Shown: positions 38,074 to 46,395 of the stretch, in pieces
Numbering within the stretch: position 1 is the first letter of the stretch
Layout of the letters: the number at the start of each line of letters is the position of its first letter
NCBI RefSeq assembly: GCF_006438965.1
Contig: NZ_RCZM01000005.1
Coordinates: 186,001-250,000, forward strand
Source of the DNA: Pedococcus bigeumensis
GTDB lineage: Bacteria > Actinomycetota > Actinomycetes > Actinomycetales > Dermatophilaceae
Length of the DNA stretch: 64,000 bases
Direction: 5' to 3'
Program-made: the position numbers and the translations under genes
The notes under the pieces: generated by a model
What the model was told of the DNA's origin: nothing
The model's input: the letters and a program-made list of their open reading frames with translations, nothing else
Database searches by the model: none

Positions 38074-38685
38074 TCACCCGGGCGACCGGCCGCCGTCCCC
38101 GGGCGCCGACGCAGCCCACTCGGCCGCCGTCACGGCATACACGTAGTCGTCCATCCGGGGGTGTCCGTCACCGTCGCTGCCGGCGGGCTTCTCCGCGACC
38201 CGGCGCAGGCCGGCCTTCTCGAGCACCCGCTGCGACGCGCGGTGCGGCACGAAGACGTCGGCCTTGACCACGGCGACGTCGAGGTACGCGAAGCACAGCC
38301 GCACCAAGGCCTCGGCCACCTCGGTCGCGAGTCCGCTCCCCGCCAGGCCCGGATGGATCGTGTAGCCGAGGAAGGCAGCCCAGCCGTCGGGACCATCGGG
38401 CTCGAGGCGCACCATCGCGTCCCCCACCACGGCGCCGTCGACCTCGATGACCAGCCCGAGGAGCGGCTCGGGGTGCCCCGGTCGGGCGCGTGCCAGGTCG
38501 CTGGCGATCCGTTCGGCGACCTCGTCGAGATCGAGCGGCCCACGGCTCAGGTAGGTCGCGACCTCGTCGAGCCCTCGGTGGGCGTGCACCGCCTCTCGGT
38601 CGTCCGGGCGGACTGGCCGCAGCGAGGTCCGGCGGGTGCGCACCGGCCACGGCACGGCACCGAAGTCGACGGCCGAAGGACTCAT
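38074..38685 (-). CDS. GNAT family N-acetyltransferase
   Basis: A 203-residue protein with GNAT features: RTRRTSLRPVRPDDREAVHAH at the start, AFLGYTIHPGLAGSGLATEVAEALVRLCF as the acetyl-CoA-binding motif A, and HRASQRVLEKAGLRRVAE as motif B. This layout resembles RimJ/RimL-type enzymes that acetylate protein N termini or small amines. The substrate is unknown. It lies downstream of the MerR terminator and has its own short leader. An octamer at 38133 encodes Val-Tyr-Ala-Val. Confidence 0.88.
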   Translation of the reverse strand: MSPSAVDFGAVPWPVRTRRTSLRPVRPDDREAVHAHRGLDEVATYLSRGPLDLDEVAERIASDLARARPGHPEPLLGLVIEVDGAVVGDAMVRLEPDGPDGWAAFLGYTIHPGLAGSGLATEVAEALVRLCFAYLDVAVVKADVFVPHRASQRVLEKAGLRRVAEKPAGSDGDGHPRMDDYVYAVTAAEWAASAPGDGGRSPG

Positions 38686-38697
38686 CGTCAGAGGGTA

Positions 38698-38737
38698 GCC
38701 AGCGGGGCCGCCGGATCGCTCCGACAGCCCCGCTGGC
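38698..38737. terminator. Terminator downstream of the MerR gene
   Basis: Perfect 11-bp arms GCCAGCGGGGC (38698-38708) and GCCCCGCTGGC (38727-38737) with an 18-base loop, between the end of the MerR gene and the start of the acetyltransferase gene. Confidence 0.7.
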
Positions 38738-38751
38738 CACCTTCCTTGTGG

Positions 38752-39534
38752 TCAGCCCCCCTGCCGCTCCTGGCGGTCCGCGTTCGCGTGGATCGCGTCA
38801 CGGACGTAGTGCGCCATCCCCGGGCGGATCTCGTCGTACGTCGCCGTGAACCGCGGGTCGCTGACGTACATGTCGGCGAGGTTGCGGTGGAACTGCGGCG
38901 GGCAGTCGTAGAACCGCTCGTTGATGTTGAGCCGGTGCGCCTCGGCCGCATCCATCGCGGCGTCGCTCGTGGGTGGCTCACCGGCATCCATGGCGTCGGT
39001 GAACCCCTTGTGGAGGGCGTCGCTCTCGGCCTTCACCTGCTCCCAGTCGGCCTTCGTGTAGCCCTTGGTGCGCCGTTGCGACTGCTGCCACGCGTCGCTG
39101 TCCCCCCACCGTTGCTCCGCCTCGGCCTGGGCGTCCTCGAAGCCTTCTCCGAAGAGCTCCTTCATGTCCTCGGTGGTGGCGTGTTCGTCGTTCATCTCTC
39201 TCTCCAGTGCTCGGTCGATGGCCGTGACGAGGTCGCGCATCTCGTCGAGCCGGTGCTGGACCGCTGCGCGTTGACGACGCAGGTGCTGCCCGACGCTCTC
39301 GGGGTGGTCCAGCAGGAGTGCGATCTCCTCCAGGGCGAACCCGAGGCGGCGGTAGACCACCACGTGCTGCAGGCGCGTGAGGTCGGCCTCGGTGTAGAGC
39401 CGGTAGCCGGCCGGCGATCGCTCGCTCGGCTGCAGCAGCTCGATCTCGTCGTAGTGGTGCAGCGTTCGCACCGTGATCTCGAGCCGCTCGGCCACCTGCC
39501 CCACGGTAAGCAGGGTCTGTGTCCTCTCGGTCAT
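38752..39534 (-). CDS. MerR-family regulator with TipAS antibiotic-recognition domain
   Basis: This 260-residue regulator has an N-terminal MerR HTH (LLTVGQVAERLEITVRTLHHYDEIELL), a coiled-coil dimer helix near 80-125, and a C-terminal TipAS domain with helices matching WEQVKAESDALHKGFTDAM and FYDCPPQFHRNLADMYVSDPRFTATYD. The Cys in FYDC corresponds to the residue that TipAL of Streptomyces uses to bind thiopeptides covalently. It follows the MFS gene by 17 bp on the same strand, so it may autoregulate a drug-efflux operon. ATG 39534 sits at the HTH. Confidence 0.9.
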   Translation of the reverse strand: MTERTQTLLTVGQVAERLEITVRTLHHYDEIELLQPSERSPAGYRLYTEADLTRLQHVVVYRRLGFALEEIALLLDHPESVGQHLRRQRAAVQHRLDEMRDLVTAIDRALEREMNDEHATTEDMKELFGEGFEDAQAEAEQRWGDSDAWQQSQRRTKGYTKADWEQVKAESDALHKGFTDAMDAGEPPTSDAAMDAAEAHRLNINERFYDCPPQFHRNLADMYVSDPRFTATYDEIRPGMAHYVRDAIHANADRQERQGG

Positions 39535-39551
39535 GGGACCACTGTGACGCC

Positions 39552-41105
39552 TCACGGCGCGTGAGGGTCAAGTTCCTTCTCCGGGACCGGCAGCGAGGTG
39601 GGCTCGCCACCCCTGAGGAGGTGACCCGTGACGAGGGCCATGGCGAGCATCGTGACTGCGGCGACGATCTCGGTCACCCGCATCCCGGACAGGTATGCCG
39701 TACGGCTGGCCTGCAGGATCGCCTCACCTGGCTGCCCGGGCACCTGGGTGGCCGCCACGACAGCGCCCGCGAGGCTGTCGTGCGCGGCCGCGTGCGCGGC
39801 TCCGGGGAGCCCGGCCGGGAGCAGGTCGTCGACACGGCTGCGGTAGCCGGCGGCCAGGACGCTGCCGAGGATGGCGATGCCGAGCGCCCCGCCGAACTCG
39901 CTGGTGGTCTCGAACAGGCCGCTCACTGCGCCCGCCCGCTCGGGCGGGGCCACCCCCAGGACGTAGTCCGTGACGAGGGTCAGGATCGCGACGGTGCCGC
40001 ACGCCACGACCCCGGCTCCGACCAGGACGACCGCCAACGGGCTCCCGTTGTGGACCGTGGCGAGGATCATGAATCCCGTTGCGGCGACTGCGAACCCGCT
40101 GGCCATGACCCGGGCCCGTCCCAGTTTTGCGGACAAGGTTGCAGCCACGGGGGCAGCCGCACCGACGGCGACCGACGGTGCGAGACCCCACAGGGCCGCC
40201 CGAAGTGGGCTCATGCCCAGCACCGACTGGAGGTACTGCGTCATGACGATCGCGTTGCCCATCACGCCGAACATTCCCACGACGTTGACGACGACGGCGC
40301 CCCCCACGCGCCGGTCCCGAAACAGGGCCGGGTCAACCATCGGGTGCGCCGTGGCGCGCTGGCGGCGGACGAAGACAGCTCCCAGGACCACACCGCATAC
40401 CCCCATCGCGGTCGCAAGCACGGACCACCCGTCGGTGGCGGTGGACTTGACCCCGTAGATGAACGGCAGCACCGCGGCCAGCGAGACGACGGCGCTCCAC
40501 AGGTCGAAGGGGCGTCGCTCGGTCGCGCGGAACTCGGGAAGCAGCACCGGTCCGGCGACGAGGAGCAGCGCCATCACCGGCACGTTGATGAGGAAGACCG
40601 AACCCCACCAGAAGTGCTCGAGCAGCACCCCACCCAGCACCGGGCCGAGGCCGACGCCACCGGACATCACGGCGCTCCACACCGCGATCGCCTTGCCCCG
40701 GTCGCGCTCGTCGTGGAACAGGTTGCGGATGAGGGCGAGGGTGCTCGGCATGAGGGTGGCGCCGCCCACTCCGAGCAGAGCACGGGCGCCGATGAGCATC
40801 GCGGCGCTGGTGCTGTAGGCCGCGACGAGCGAGGCCGCGGAGAAGGTGGCAGCTCCGATCAGCAGCAGCCGGCGCCGACCGATCCGGTCCCCGATCGAGC
40901 CCATGGTGAGCAGCAGCCCGGCCAGGACGAAGCCATAGATGTCGAAGATCCACAACATCTGCGTTGCCGACGGGTCGAGGTCCCGGGCGATGAACGGGAC
41001 CGCGAAGAAGAGCACCGACACGTCCATCGACGCGACGAGCAGGGGCAGGCAGAGGACGGCGAGGGCGGTCCACTCGCGTCGTCCGGCAGTGGGTGGGGTC
41101 GGCAT
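39552..41105 (-). CDS. MFS multidrug transporter, EmrB/QacA (14-helix) type
   Basis: This 517-residue DHA2-type drug:H+ antiporter has about 14 helices, motif A GSIGDRIGRRRLLL, motif C GVGLGPVLGGVLLEHFWW and the typical FLINVPVMALLL after helix 6. Such pumps export lipophilic cations and antibiotics. ATG 41105 has GGAG upstream. The divergent TetR gene and the downstream TipAS regulator frame it as a regulated resistance unit. An octamer at 39693 encodes Thr-Ala-Tyr-Leu. Confidence 0.9.
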   Translation of the reverse strand: MPTPPTAGRREWTALAVLCLPLLVASMDVSVLFFAVPFIARDLDPSATQMLWIFDIYGFVLAGLLLTMGSIGDRIGRRRLLLIGAATFSAASLVAAYSTSAAMLIGARALLGVGGATLMPSTLALIRNLFHDERDRGKAIAVWSAVMSGGVGLGPVLGGVLLEHFWWGSVFLINVPVMALLLVAGPVLLPEFRATERRPFDLWSAVVSLAAVLPFIYGVKSTATDGWSVLATAMGVCGVVLGAVFVRRQRATAHPMVDPALFRDRRVGGAVVVNVVGMFGVMGNAIVMTQYLQSVLGMSPLRAALWGLAPSVAVGAAAPVAATLSAKLGRARVMASGFAVAATGFMILATVHNGSPLAVVLVGAGVVACGTVAILTLVTDYVLGVAPPERAGAVSGLFETTSEFGGALGIAILGSVLAAGYRSRVDDLLPAGLPGAAHAAAHDSLAGAVVAATQVPGQPGEAILQASRTAYLSGMRVTEIVAAVTMLAMALVTGHLLRGGEPTSLPVPEKELDPHAP

Positions 41106-41121
41106 CAGCCGTCTCCTATCT

Positions 41122-41152
41122 GTGTATGTTGCATAGTGTTTAACTGATACAC
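41122..41152. promoter_or_regulatory. A/T-rich divergent promoter with 6-bp inverted repeat; candidate TetR operator
   Basis: GTGTAT (41122-41127) and ATACAC (41147-41152) are inverted arms around an A/T-rich core containing GCATAG and TTTAAC, in the 111-bp gap between the MFS gene and tetR. This is the least GC-rich part of the gap, so the two promoters probably lie here. Confidence 0.45.
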
Positions 41153-41216
41153 GGAAGGTAGGGCAGAATTGTCTGCGATGCAAGCAGTTTCTCGGGAAGT
41201 CCCCTAGACTTCCCTC

Positions 41217-41981
41217 GTGACCGACCCGCAGACCGAGCCGACCCGCCCGCCGCTGGAGGTGGCGCGCTACCTGCAGCTGATGTGGGGCGTGGAGGCGCCC
41301 GGGCGTCGTGGGCCCAAGCCGGGTCGCTCCATCCAGGAGATCGGCGAGGCAGCCGTCGCGCTCGCCGATCGCGAGGGCCTCGGCGCGGTCTCGATGAAGG
41401 CTGTGGCGCAGGCCCTGGGCCTGACCACGATGTCCCTCTACCGCTACGTCGACTCCAAGGACGAGCTGTATGCCGTGATGCTCGACATCGCCTACGGCCC
41501 GCCGGACATGTCGGTCACCGCACGGGGCGGCTGGCGCGGCCGGCTCGAGCGCTGGGCGCGCGCGATCGCCGCCGTCCGTCTTGCTCACCCCTGGTCGGTG
41601 CTCATCCCCCTCACCGAGCCACCTGCGACGCCGAACGCCACGGCTTGGACCGAGTGCGGGCTGCAGGCCTTCGCCGGCACGAAACTGACGTCACAGCAAC
41701 AGCTCTCGTCGATGCTGCTCGTCGACGGCTACGTCCAGCACCACATCCGGCAGTCCCTCCAGCTGGGCTTCATCAGCGAGACCGGCGAGTCACAGGACGG
41801 CGGCGACGACTACCCGCAGAACCTCGCCCAGCTCGTCGACCCGGTCCGCTTCCCCCGGATCGTGGCCGCTGCTCGCGAGGCGATGATGGACGACGACGAG
41901 GACTTCTTCGAGACCGAGCTCGACTTCGGGCTGCGCACCATCCTCGACGGCGTGGCCGAGCTCGTCGACCGCACGTCCTGA
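41217..41981 (+). CDS. TetR-family repressor, divergent from the MFS pump
   Basis: A 254-residue regulator. An ~38-residue N-terminal extension precedes the HTH (IQEIGEAAVALADREGLGAVSMKAVAQALGLTTMSLYRYVDSKDELYAVMLD). The ligand-binding part has the TetR_C layout with DELYAVMLDIAYGPP and a long helical core rich in Gln and Asp near the end. It probably represses the divergent pump and itself. It starts at GTG 41217. An octamer at 41468 encodes Leu-Tyr-Ala-Val. Confidence 0.88.
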   Translation: MTDPQTEPTRPPLEVARYLQLMWGVEAPGRRGPKPGRSIQEIGEAAVALADREGLGAVSMKAVAQALGLTTMSLYRYVDSKDELYAVMLDIAYGPPDMSVTARGGWRGRLERWARAIAAVRLAHPWSVLIPLTEPPATPNATAWTECGLQAFAGTKLTSQQQLSSMLLVDGYVQHHIRQSLQLGFISETGESQDGGDDYPQNLAQLVDPVRFPRIVAAAREAMMDDDEDFFETELDFGLRTILDGVAELVDRTS

Positions 41982-41999
41982 CCTTGGGCGCTGCTGAAC

Positions 42000-42260
42000 G
42001 ACGTGTTGCTCCCTTGCGGACCTGTTGCTCTGAAGTGGTCACCGGTGCCGTTTGCCGCGCCTCGATGACCATCTCGCGGCAACAAGTCGCAGCATGAGGG
42101 ACTTGTTGCTCTGTGGTGGTCACCGACGCGGAACCTGGCGCCTCGATGACCACCTCGCGGCAACATGTCGAGCTGTTGGCGACCTGTTGCTCTGCGGTGG
42201 TCACCGATGCCGATTCCCGCGCCTCGATGACCATCTCGCGGCAACACGTCGGCGATGGCG
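42000..42260. repeat. Three tandem 81-bp palindromic (REP-like) repeats
   Basis: Units begin at 42019, 42100 and 42181, exactly 81 bp apart, with a 12-bp partial unit at 42000. Each has the symmetric plan TGTTGC-N7-TGGTCA-N24-TGACCA-N7-GCAACA, so each can form a stem-loop. The four hexamers are conserved in all three units while the central loop varies. The array lies in the convergent gap between tetR and livM. Minus-strand open frames across it have 27-residue periods, but only because the unit is a multiple of three. Confidence 0.85.
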
Positions 42261-42288
42261 ATGGGATTGGCCGCGGCGGGTCAGTGCG

Positions 42289-43314
42289 TCAAACGTCGCG
42301 GGCGTGCCGGCGCTTGCGGAGCCACGCGTTGAGGCCGTTGCGAGCGGTGCCCCAGATGCCGTGCCGGAAGGCCAGCACGATGACCACGAAGATCGCACCG
42401 GTCACGATGCCGATCCCGTTGAACCCTGACGACGCGAGCTGGTCCTCGAGGGTGACCACCAGCGCGGCGCCGACCACGGCGCCCCAGAGCGTGCCGATGC
42501 CGCCGAGGACCGTGATGAGCACGACCTTGCCCGACGTGGTCCAGATCAGCTCCTGCAGCGAGGCGAACCCGTGGCTGATGGAGAACACCCCGCCAGCCAG
42601 ACCCGCGAGCCCGGCCGACAGCACGAACGCCATGATCTTGTACCGCTCCACGTCGTACCCGAGCGCCCTGGCCCGGGCGGGGTTGTCCCGGATCGCGACG
42701 AGCACCCGACCGAACGGGCTGTTCACCGTGCGCCAGGCGATGAAGACACCGAGCAAGATGATCGGCAGCGCCGCGTAGTAGAAGTAGAACGAGTCCGCGT
42801 TGATCGTGTCGGTCAGCGGGCCGAGGTTCTTGGGGATCCCCTGGAGGCCGTTCTCGCCGCCGGTCACCGAGCGCCACTGGTTGGCGATGAAGTAGACCAT
42901 CTGCGCGAACGCCAGGGTCACCATCGCGAAGTAGATGCCGGTGCGCTTGACCGACAGGTAGCCGATCGGCACCGCCAGCAGCATCGCAACGATCGCGCCC
43001 CCGAGGATGGCGACGGGGAAGGGCAGGCCCAGGTTGCTGGCGATGAGCCCGGTCGTGTAAGCCGACGTGCCCCAGAAGGCGGCATGCCCGAAGGACAGCA
43101 GCCCGGTGTAGCCCAGCAGCAGGTCGACCGAGATCGCAAACAGCGCCCAGGCCGCGATGTCCATCGCCACCGGCGGGTAGACGAACCACGGGAGCGCCAG
43201 GGTCACCACCAGCCCGACGGCCAGCATCACCCAGCGGACCACCGGACGCTGTGCCACGGTGACGGGCGCGGCAGGCAGCTCGACGTCCACCTTGTGCTCC
43301 AGTTGCGAACTCAT
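42289..43314 (-). CDS. livM: Branched-chain amino acid-type ABC transporter permease (LivM)
   Basis: A 341-residue permease with about ten helices and the LivM hallmarks LLLGYTGLLSFGHAAFWGTSAY, MVTLAFAQMVYFIANQW and GVFIAWRTVNSPFGRVLVAIRDNPARARALGYDVERYK (the EAA loop that contacts the ATPases). It forms the channel with LivH. ATG 43314 has GGGAG upstream. It is the last gene of the unit, 76 bp after livH; the gap is a low-complexity TCGCTCG-rich stretch. Confidence 0.92.
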   Translation of the reverse strand: MSSQLEHKVDVELPAAPVTVAQRPVVRWVMLAVGLVVTLALPWFVYPPVAMDIAAWALFAISVDLLLGYTGLLSFGHAAFWGTSAYTTGLIASNLGLPFPVAILGGAIVAMLLAVPIGYLSVKRTGIYFAMVTLAFAQMVYFIANQWRSVTGGENGLQGIPKNLGPLTDTINADSFYFYYAALPIILLGVFIAWRTVNSPFGRVLVAIRDNPARARALGYDVERYKIMAFVLSAGLAGLAGGVFSISHGFASLQELIWTTSGKVVLITVLGGIGTLWGAVVGAALVVTLEDQLASSGFNGIGIVTGAIFVVIVLAFRHGIWGTARNGLNAWLRKRRHARDV

Positions 43315-43390
43315 GTGGATTGCTCCCTTCCGCGCTTGCTCCGCGCCTCGCTCGTACCTCGCTCGTGTGCTCGCTTCGCTGTCAGGGAGC

Positions 43391-44263
43391 TCAAGACGCA
43401 GCCTCCTCACGGCCGAACAGACCCGAGGGCCGGACAAGTACCACCAGCGCCATGAGCATGAAGATGAAGACCTGGCTGAACCGGCCGGCATACCCCTGGC
43501 CGTAGGCCTCCACGAGACCCACCAGGAACCCGGCCACGACGGCGCCCAGGATCGAACCCAGACCGCCGATCACGACGACGGCGAACAGGATGATGATGAA
43601 GAAGCTGCCCATGTCGGCGTTGACCGAACCGGTCGGCGCGCGCAGCACCCCGGCGAGTCCGGCAAGAGCGATGCCGAAGCCGAAAACCGGTGTCACCCAA
43701 CGGCTCACGTTGATGCCGAGGGCTCGCGACCGTTCTGCGTCCTCGGTCGAAGCACGGACGATCATGCCCACCCGGGTCTTGGTAAGGACCAGCCAGACGG
43801 CGAGGCAGACGACGATCGAGAAGACCGCCGCGAACACCTGGTAGGTCGACAGCGAGACCGACCCCATCGTGAACCGGCCCTGCAGACCGGCCGGCAGCGG
43901 GTAGGGCAGTCCGGAGACGCCGTACTTGCGCTTGACCACGTCAACCAGCAGCAGCGTCAGGCCGAAGGTCAGCAGGAAGTTGTAGAGCGGGTCGAGCCGG
44001 AGCAGCCACTGGACCAGCAGCCGTTCCATCAGCACACCGAACAGGAACATCGCGATGGTCATGATCGGCAGCGCCCACCAGAAGCCCAGCCCCGTGGAGT
44101 CGAGCAGGACGGCCGCGCCCACGGCGCCGAGCATGAAGCAGGCACCGTGGCTGAAGTTCACGACCCCGAGGACACCGAAGATCACGGCCAGTCCCAGCGC
44201 GGCCAGCGCGTAGAAACCGCCCAGGGCCAGGCCCTGGAGCGTGTACTGGATGAAGGCGGTCAT
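43391..44263 (-). CDS. livH: Branched-chain amino acid-type ABC transporter permease (LivH)
   Basis: This 290-residue permease has LivH motifs: LQGLALGGFYALAALGLAVIFGVLGVVNFSHGACFMLGA at the start, the EAA-like VRASTEDAERSRALGINVSRW near 190, and GGLGSILGAVVAGFLVGLVEAYG. It pairs with LivM. It starts at ATG 44263, 47 bp after a strong terminator that follows livK, so its expression depends on read-through or on a weak separate promoter. An octamer at 43486 encodes Gly-Tyr-Ala-Gly. Confidence 0.92.
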   Translation of the reverse strand: MTAFIQYTLQGLALGGFYALAALGLAVIFGVLGVVNFSHGACFMLGAVGAAVLLDSTGLGFWWALPIMTIAMFLFGVLMERLLVQWLLRLDPLYNFLLTFGLTLLLVDVVKRKYGVSGLPYPLPAGLQGRFTMGSVSLSTYQVFAAVFSIVVCLAVWLVLTKTRVGMIVRASTEDAERSRALGINVSRWVTPVFGFGIALAGLAGVLRAPTGSVNADMGSFFIIILFAVVVIGGLGSILGAVVAGFLVGLVEAYGQGYAGRFSQVFIFMLMALVVLVRPSGLFGREEAAS

Positions 44264-44309
44264 GGCGTCTTCCCGTGGTCGGTGCGTAGGGCTTCGGTGC
44301 GGCTCAGAG

Positions 44310-44349
44310 GAGGTATGCCGCCCGCCCAGGCGCGCGGGCGGCATACCTC
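44310..44349. terminator. Internal liv terminator with GTATGCCG stems
   Basis: Perfect 16-bp arms GAGGTATGCCGCCCGC (44310-44325) and its inverse (44334-44349) with an 8-base loop. It lies 20 bp downstream of livK and 47 bp upstream of livH, all on the minus strand. Confidence 0.8.
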
Positions 44350-44369
44350 TCAGCCTTGGTGAACTACGG

Positions 44370-45623
44370 TCACATCTTGCAGTCGGGCGAGGCCGGGCCG
44401 TAGGCGTCGGAGGCGGGGATGGTCTTGACGACCTCTTCGTAGTCCCAGTCCTCCTTGACCTGGTCCTTGCTCTTGACCTTGACCTGGTAGACGTCGTGGA
44501 TGACGTTGTGGTCGGCCGCACGGACCTCGCCGTTGCGCAGGAACATGTCGTTGATCTTCTTGCCCTCGAGCTGCTTCACGACGGCGTCGGAGTTGTCGGT
44601 ACCGGACGCCTGGATGGCCTCGAGGTAGTTGAACGCGGCCGAGTAGTTGCCCGCGTGGGCGAACGAAGGGCGGGTGTTGGTCTTGGCCTTGAACTTGTCG
44701 GCCCACGCCTTGTTCTGGGCGTCGAAGTTCCAGTACCACGCGTCGGTGAACGTGGTGCCCTTGAACTGGTCGACACCGAGGCTGTGGATGTCGGTGATGA
44801 ACATCAGGCCGACGGCGAGCTTGGCCTGGTCGGCCATCCCTGCCTGGTTGTACTGCTTGACGAAGTTCACGAGGTCTCCACCGGCGGCCATGATCCCGAT
44901 GACGTCGGGCTTGGAGGAGCCGGCCTTGGTGATGAAGGTCGAGAAGTTCTCGTTCGGGAACGGCGTGGCGATCTTCTGCTGGACGGTGCCACCGGCGCGC
45001 TCGACGGCGGCGCTGAACGACTTGGTCATGTCCTGACCGAACGCGTAGTCGGGGTAGACGATCGACCAGTTCTTGCCGCCACCCTCGACCAGGGCGGCGC
45101 CGGCGCCCGAGGCGAGCATGTAGGTGTCGTAGGCCCAGTGGAAGGTGTACTTGTTGCAGGACTTGCCGGTGAGCGCGGTGGTGCCGGCGCCGATGTCGAT
45201 GAACAGCTTCTTCTTGGCCTTGGCCTGCGTCGCGACGGCGAGCGCGGCCGACGAGGTCGGCACGTCGAGGATGATGTCGGCCTTGTCGCGGTCGTACATC
45301 TCCTGGGCCTTGGTGTTGGCCACGTCGGGCTTGTTCTGGTGGTCCGCCGAGACGATCTCGATGTCCTTGGCGACGGCCTTGTCGCCGTACTTGGCCTTGT
45401 AGTCGTCGATCGCCATCTGGATCGCGACCTTGGAGTTGGGGCCGGACAGGTCCTTGTAGACGCCGGACTGGTCGTTGAGCAGCCCGATGACGACCTTGTC
45501 GTCACTGATCTTGCCGCCGCCTGAGCTGGGGCCGCCGGCCCCGCCACAGGCGGCGAGCACGAGGCTGCCGGTGACAGCGGTGGCCATGAAGGCCATGGTC
45601 TGTCTGGTCTTGGTGCGCTGCAT
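44370..45623 (-). CDS. livK: ABC transporter substrate-binding lipoprotein (LivK type)
   Basis: A 417-residue type-I periplasmic-binding-fold protein. The lipoprotein signal ends in the lipobox LVLAACGG near residue 26. The family pattern follows: VVIGLLNDQSGVYKDLSGPNSKVAIQMAIDDY, ADIILDVPTSSAALAVATQAKAKKK and GKNWSIVYPDYAFGQDMTKSFSAAV. It captures the solute outside the membrane for the LivHMGF importer. The ligand may be a branched-chain or aromatic amino acid or another carboxylate; this cannot be told from sequence alone. ATG 45623 has GGAGGGG upstream. Confidence 0.9.
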   Translation of the reverse strand: MQRTKTRQTMAFMATAVTGSLVLAACGGAGGPSSGGGKISDDKVVIGLLNDQSGVYKDLSGPNSKVAIQMAIDDYKAKYGDKAVAKDIEIVSADHQNKPDVANTKAQEMYDRDKADIILDVPTSSAALAVATQAKAKKKLFIDIGAGTTALTGKSCNKYTFHWAYDTYMLASGAGAALVEGGGKNWSIVYPDYAFGQDMTKSFSAAVERAGGTVQQKIATPFPNENFSTFITKAGSSKPDVIGIMAAGGDLVNFVKQYNQAGMADQAKLAVGLMFITDIHSLGVDQFKGTTFTDAWYWNFDAQNKAWADKFKAKTNTRPSFAHAGNYSAAFNYLEAIQASGTDNSDAVVKQLEGKKINDMFLRNGEVRAADHNVIHDVYQVKVKSKDQVKEDWDYEEVVKTIPASDAYGPASPDCKM

Positions 45624-45678
45624 GTTCCCCTCCTGGGGTGTTGCGGGTCTGGTCGAGGTGGTGGTGGAGCGGGTGGTG

Positions 45679-46395
45679 CTACATGCCGAGGTACTCGAGG
45701 AGCTCGGAGGTGCGGGACTGGAACGAGTCGTTGTCGAGCGACTCCACGACCCGCCCCTGGGCCAGCAGGTAGTGCCGGTCGGCGACGGTGGAGGCGAACT
45801 TGACGTTCTGCTCGACGAGCAGCACGGAGATGCCCTGGTCCTTGATCTGGCGGATGATGTCGCCGATCTGCTGGACGATCACCGGCGCGAGGCCCTCGGA
45901 CGGCTCGTCGAGCAGGAGCAGCCGCGACCCGGTGCGAAGCACCCGGGCGATGGCCAGCATCTGCTGCTCACCGCCGGAGAGCTTGGTGCCGGGGAAGTCG
46001 CGTCGCTCGTGCAGCACCGGGAACTGCTCGTAGACCTGCTCGAGGCTCCAGGCGTCGGCCTTGCTCGTGACCGGGGGCAGCAGGAGGTTCTCCTGGACCG
46101 ACAAGGTCGCGTAGATGCCCCGGTCGTCAGGCACCCAGCCGATACCGGACTTGGCCCGCCTGTCGGCGGACATCTTGCCGAGGTCTTGGCCCGCCCAGGT
46201 CACGGTTCCCCTGACCTGGCGGTGCAGGCCCATCACCGAGCGCAGCAAGGTGGTCTTGCCAGCGCCGTTGCGGCCCACGAGCGTGACGACCTCGCCGGGC
46301 GCGACCCGCAGGTCGACGTCGTCCAGCACGCGCGCCTCGCCGTACCAGGCGGACAGCCCGGCAACCTCGAGCACCTCACCAGCCACCGGGGTCAC
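45679..46395 (-). CDS. livF: Branched-chain amino acid-type ABC transporter ATPase (LivF)
   Basis: This 238-residue ATPase has Walker A GRNGAGKTTLLRS, signature LSGGEQQMLAIARVLRTG and Walker B LLLLDEPSEGLAP. LivF is one half of the ATPase pair. GTG 46395 overlaps the livG stop (GTGA), so the two ATPases are translated together. A frame running further upstream is only the shadow of livG. Confidence 0.93.
   Translation of the reverse strand: MTPVAGEVLEVAGLSAWYGEARVLDDVDLRVAPGEVVTLVGRNGAGKTTLLRSVMGLHRQVRGTVTWAGQDLGKMSADRRAKSGIGWVPDDRGIYATLSVQENLLLPPVTSKADAWSLEQVYEQFPVLHERRDFPGTKLSGGEQQMLAIARVLRTGSRLLLLDEPSEGLAPVIVQQIGDIIRQIKDQGISVLLVEQNVKFASTVADRHYLLAQGRVVESLDNDSFQSRTSELLEYLGM

Noticed and set aside
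41773-42247. Minus-strand open frames with 27-residue repeats across the palindromic array
   Set aside because: The period is a multiple of three so any frame repeats; the frames overlap tetR antisense and have no start site.
43315-43390. TCGCTCG-rich stretch between livH and livM
   Set aside because: Simple low-complexity sequence with no conserved unit length; no repeat family or hairpin supported.
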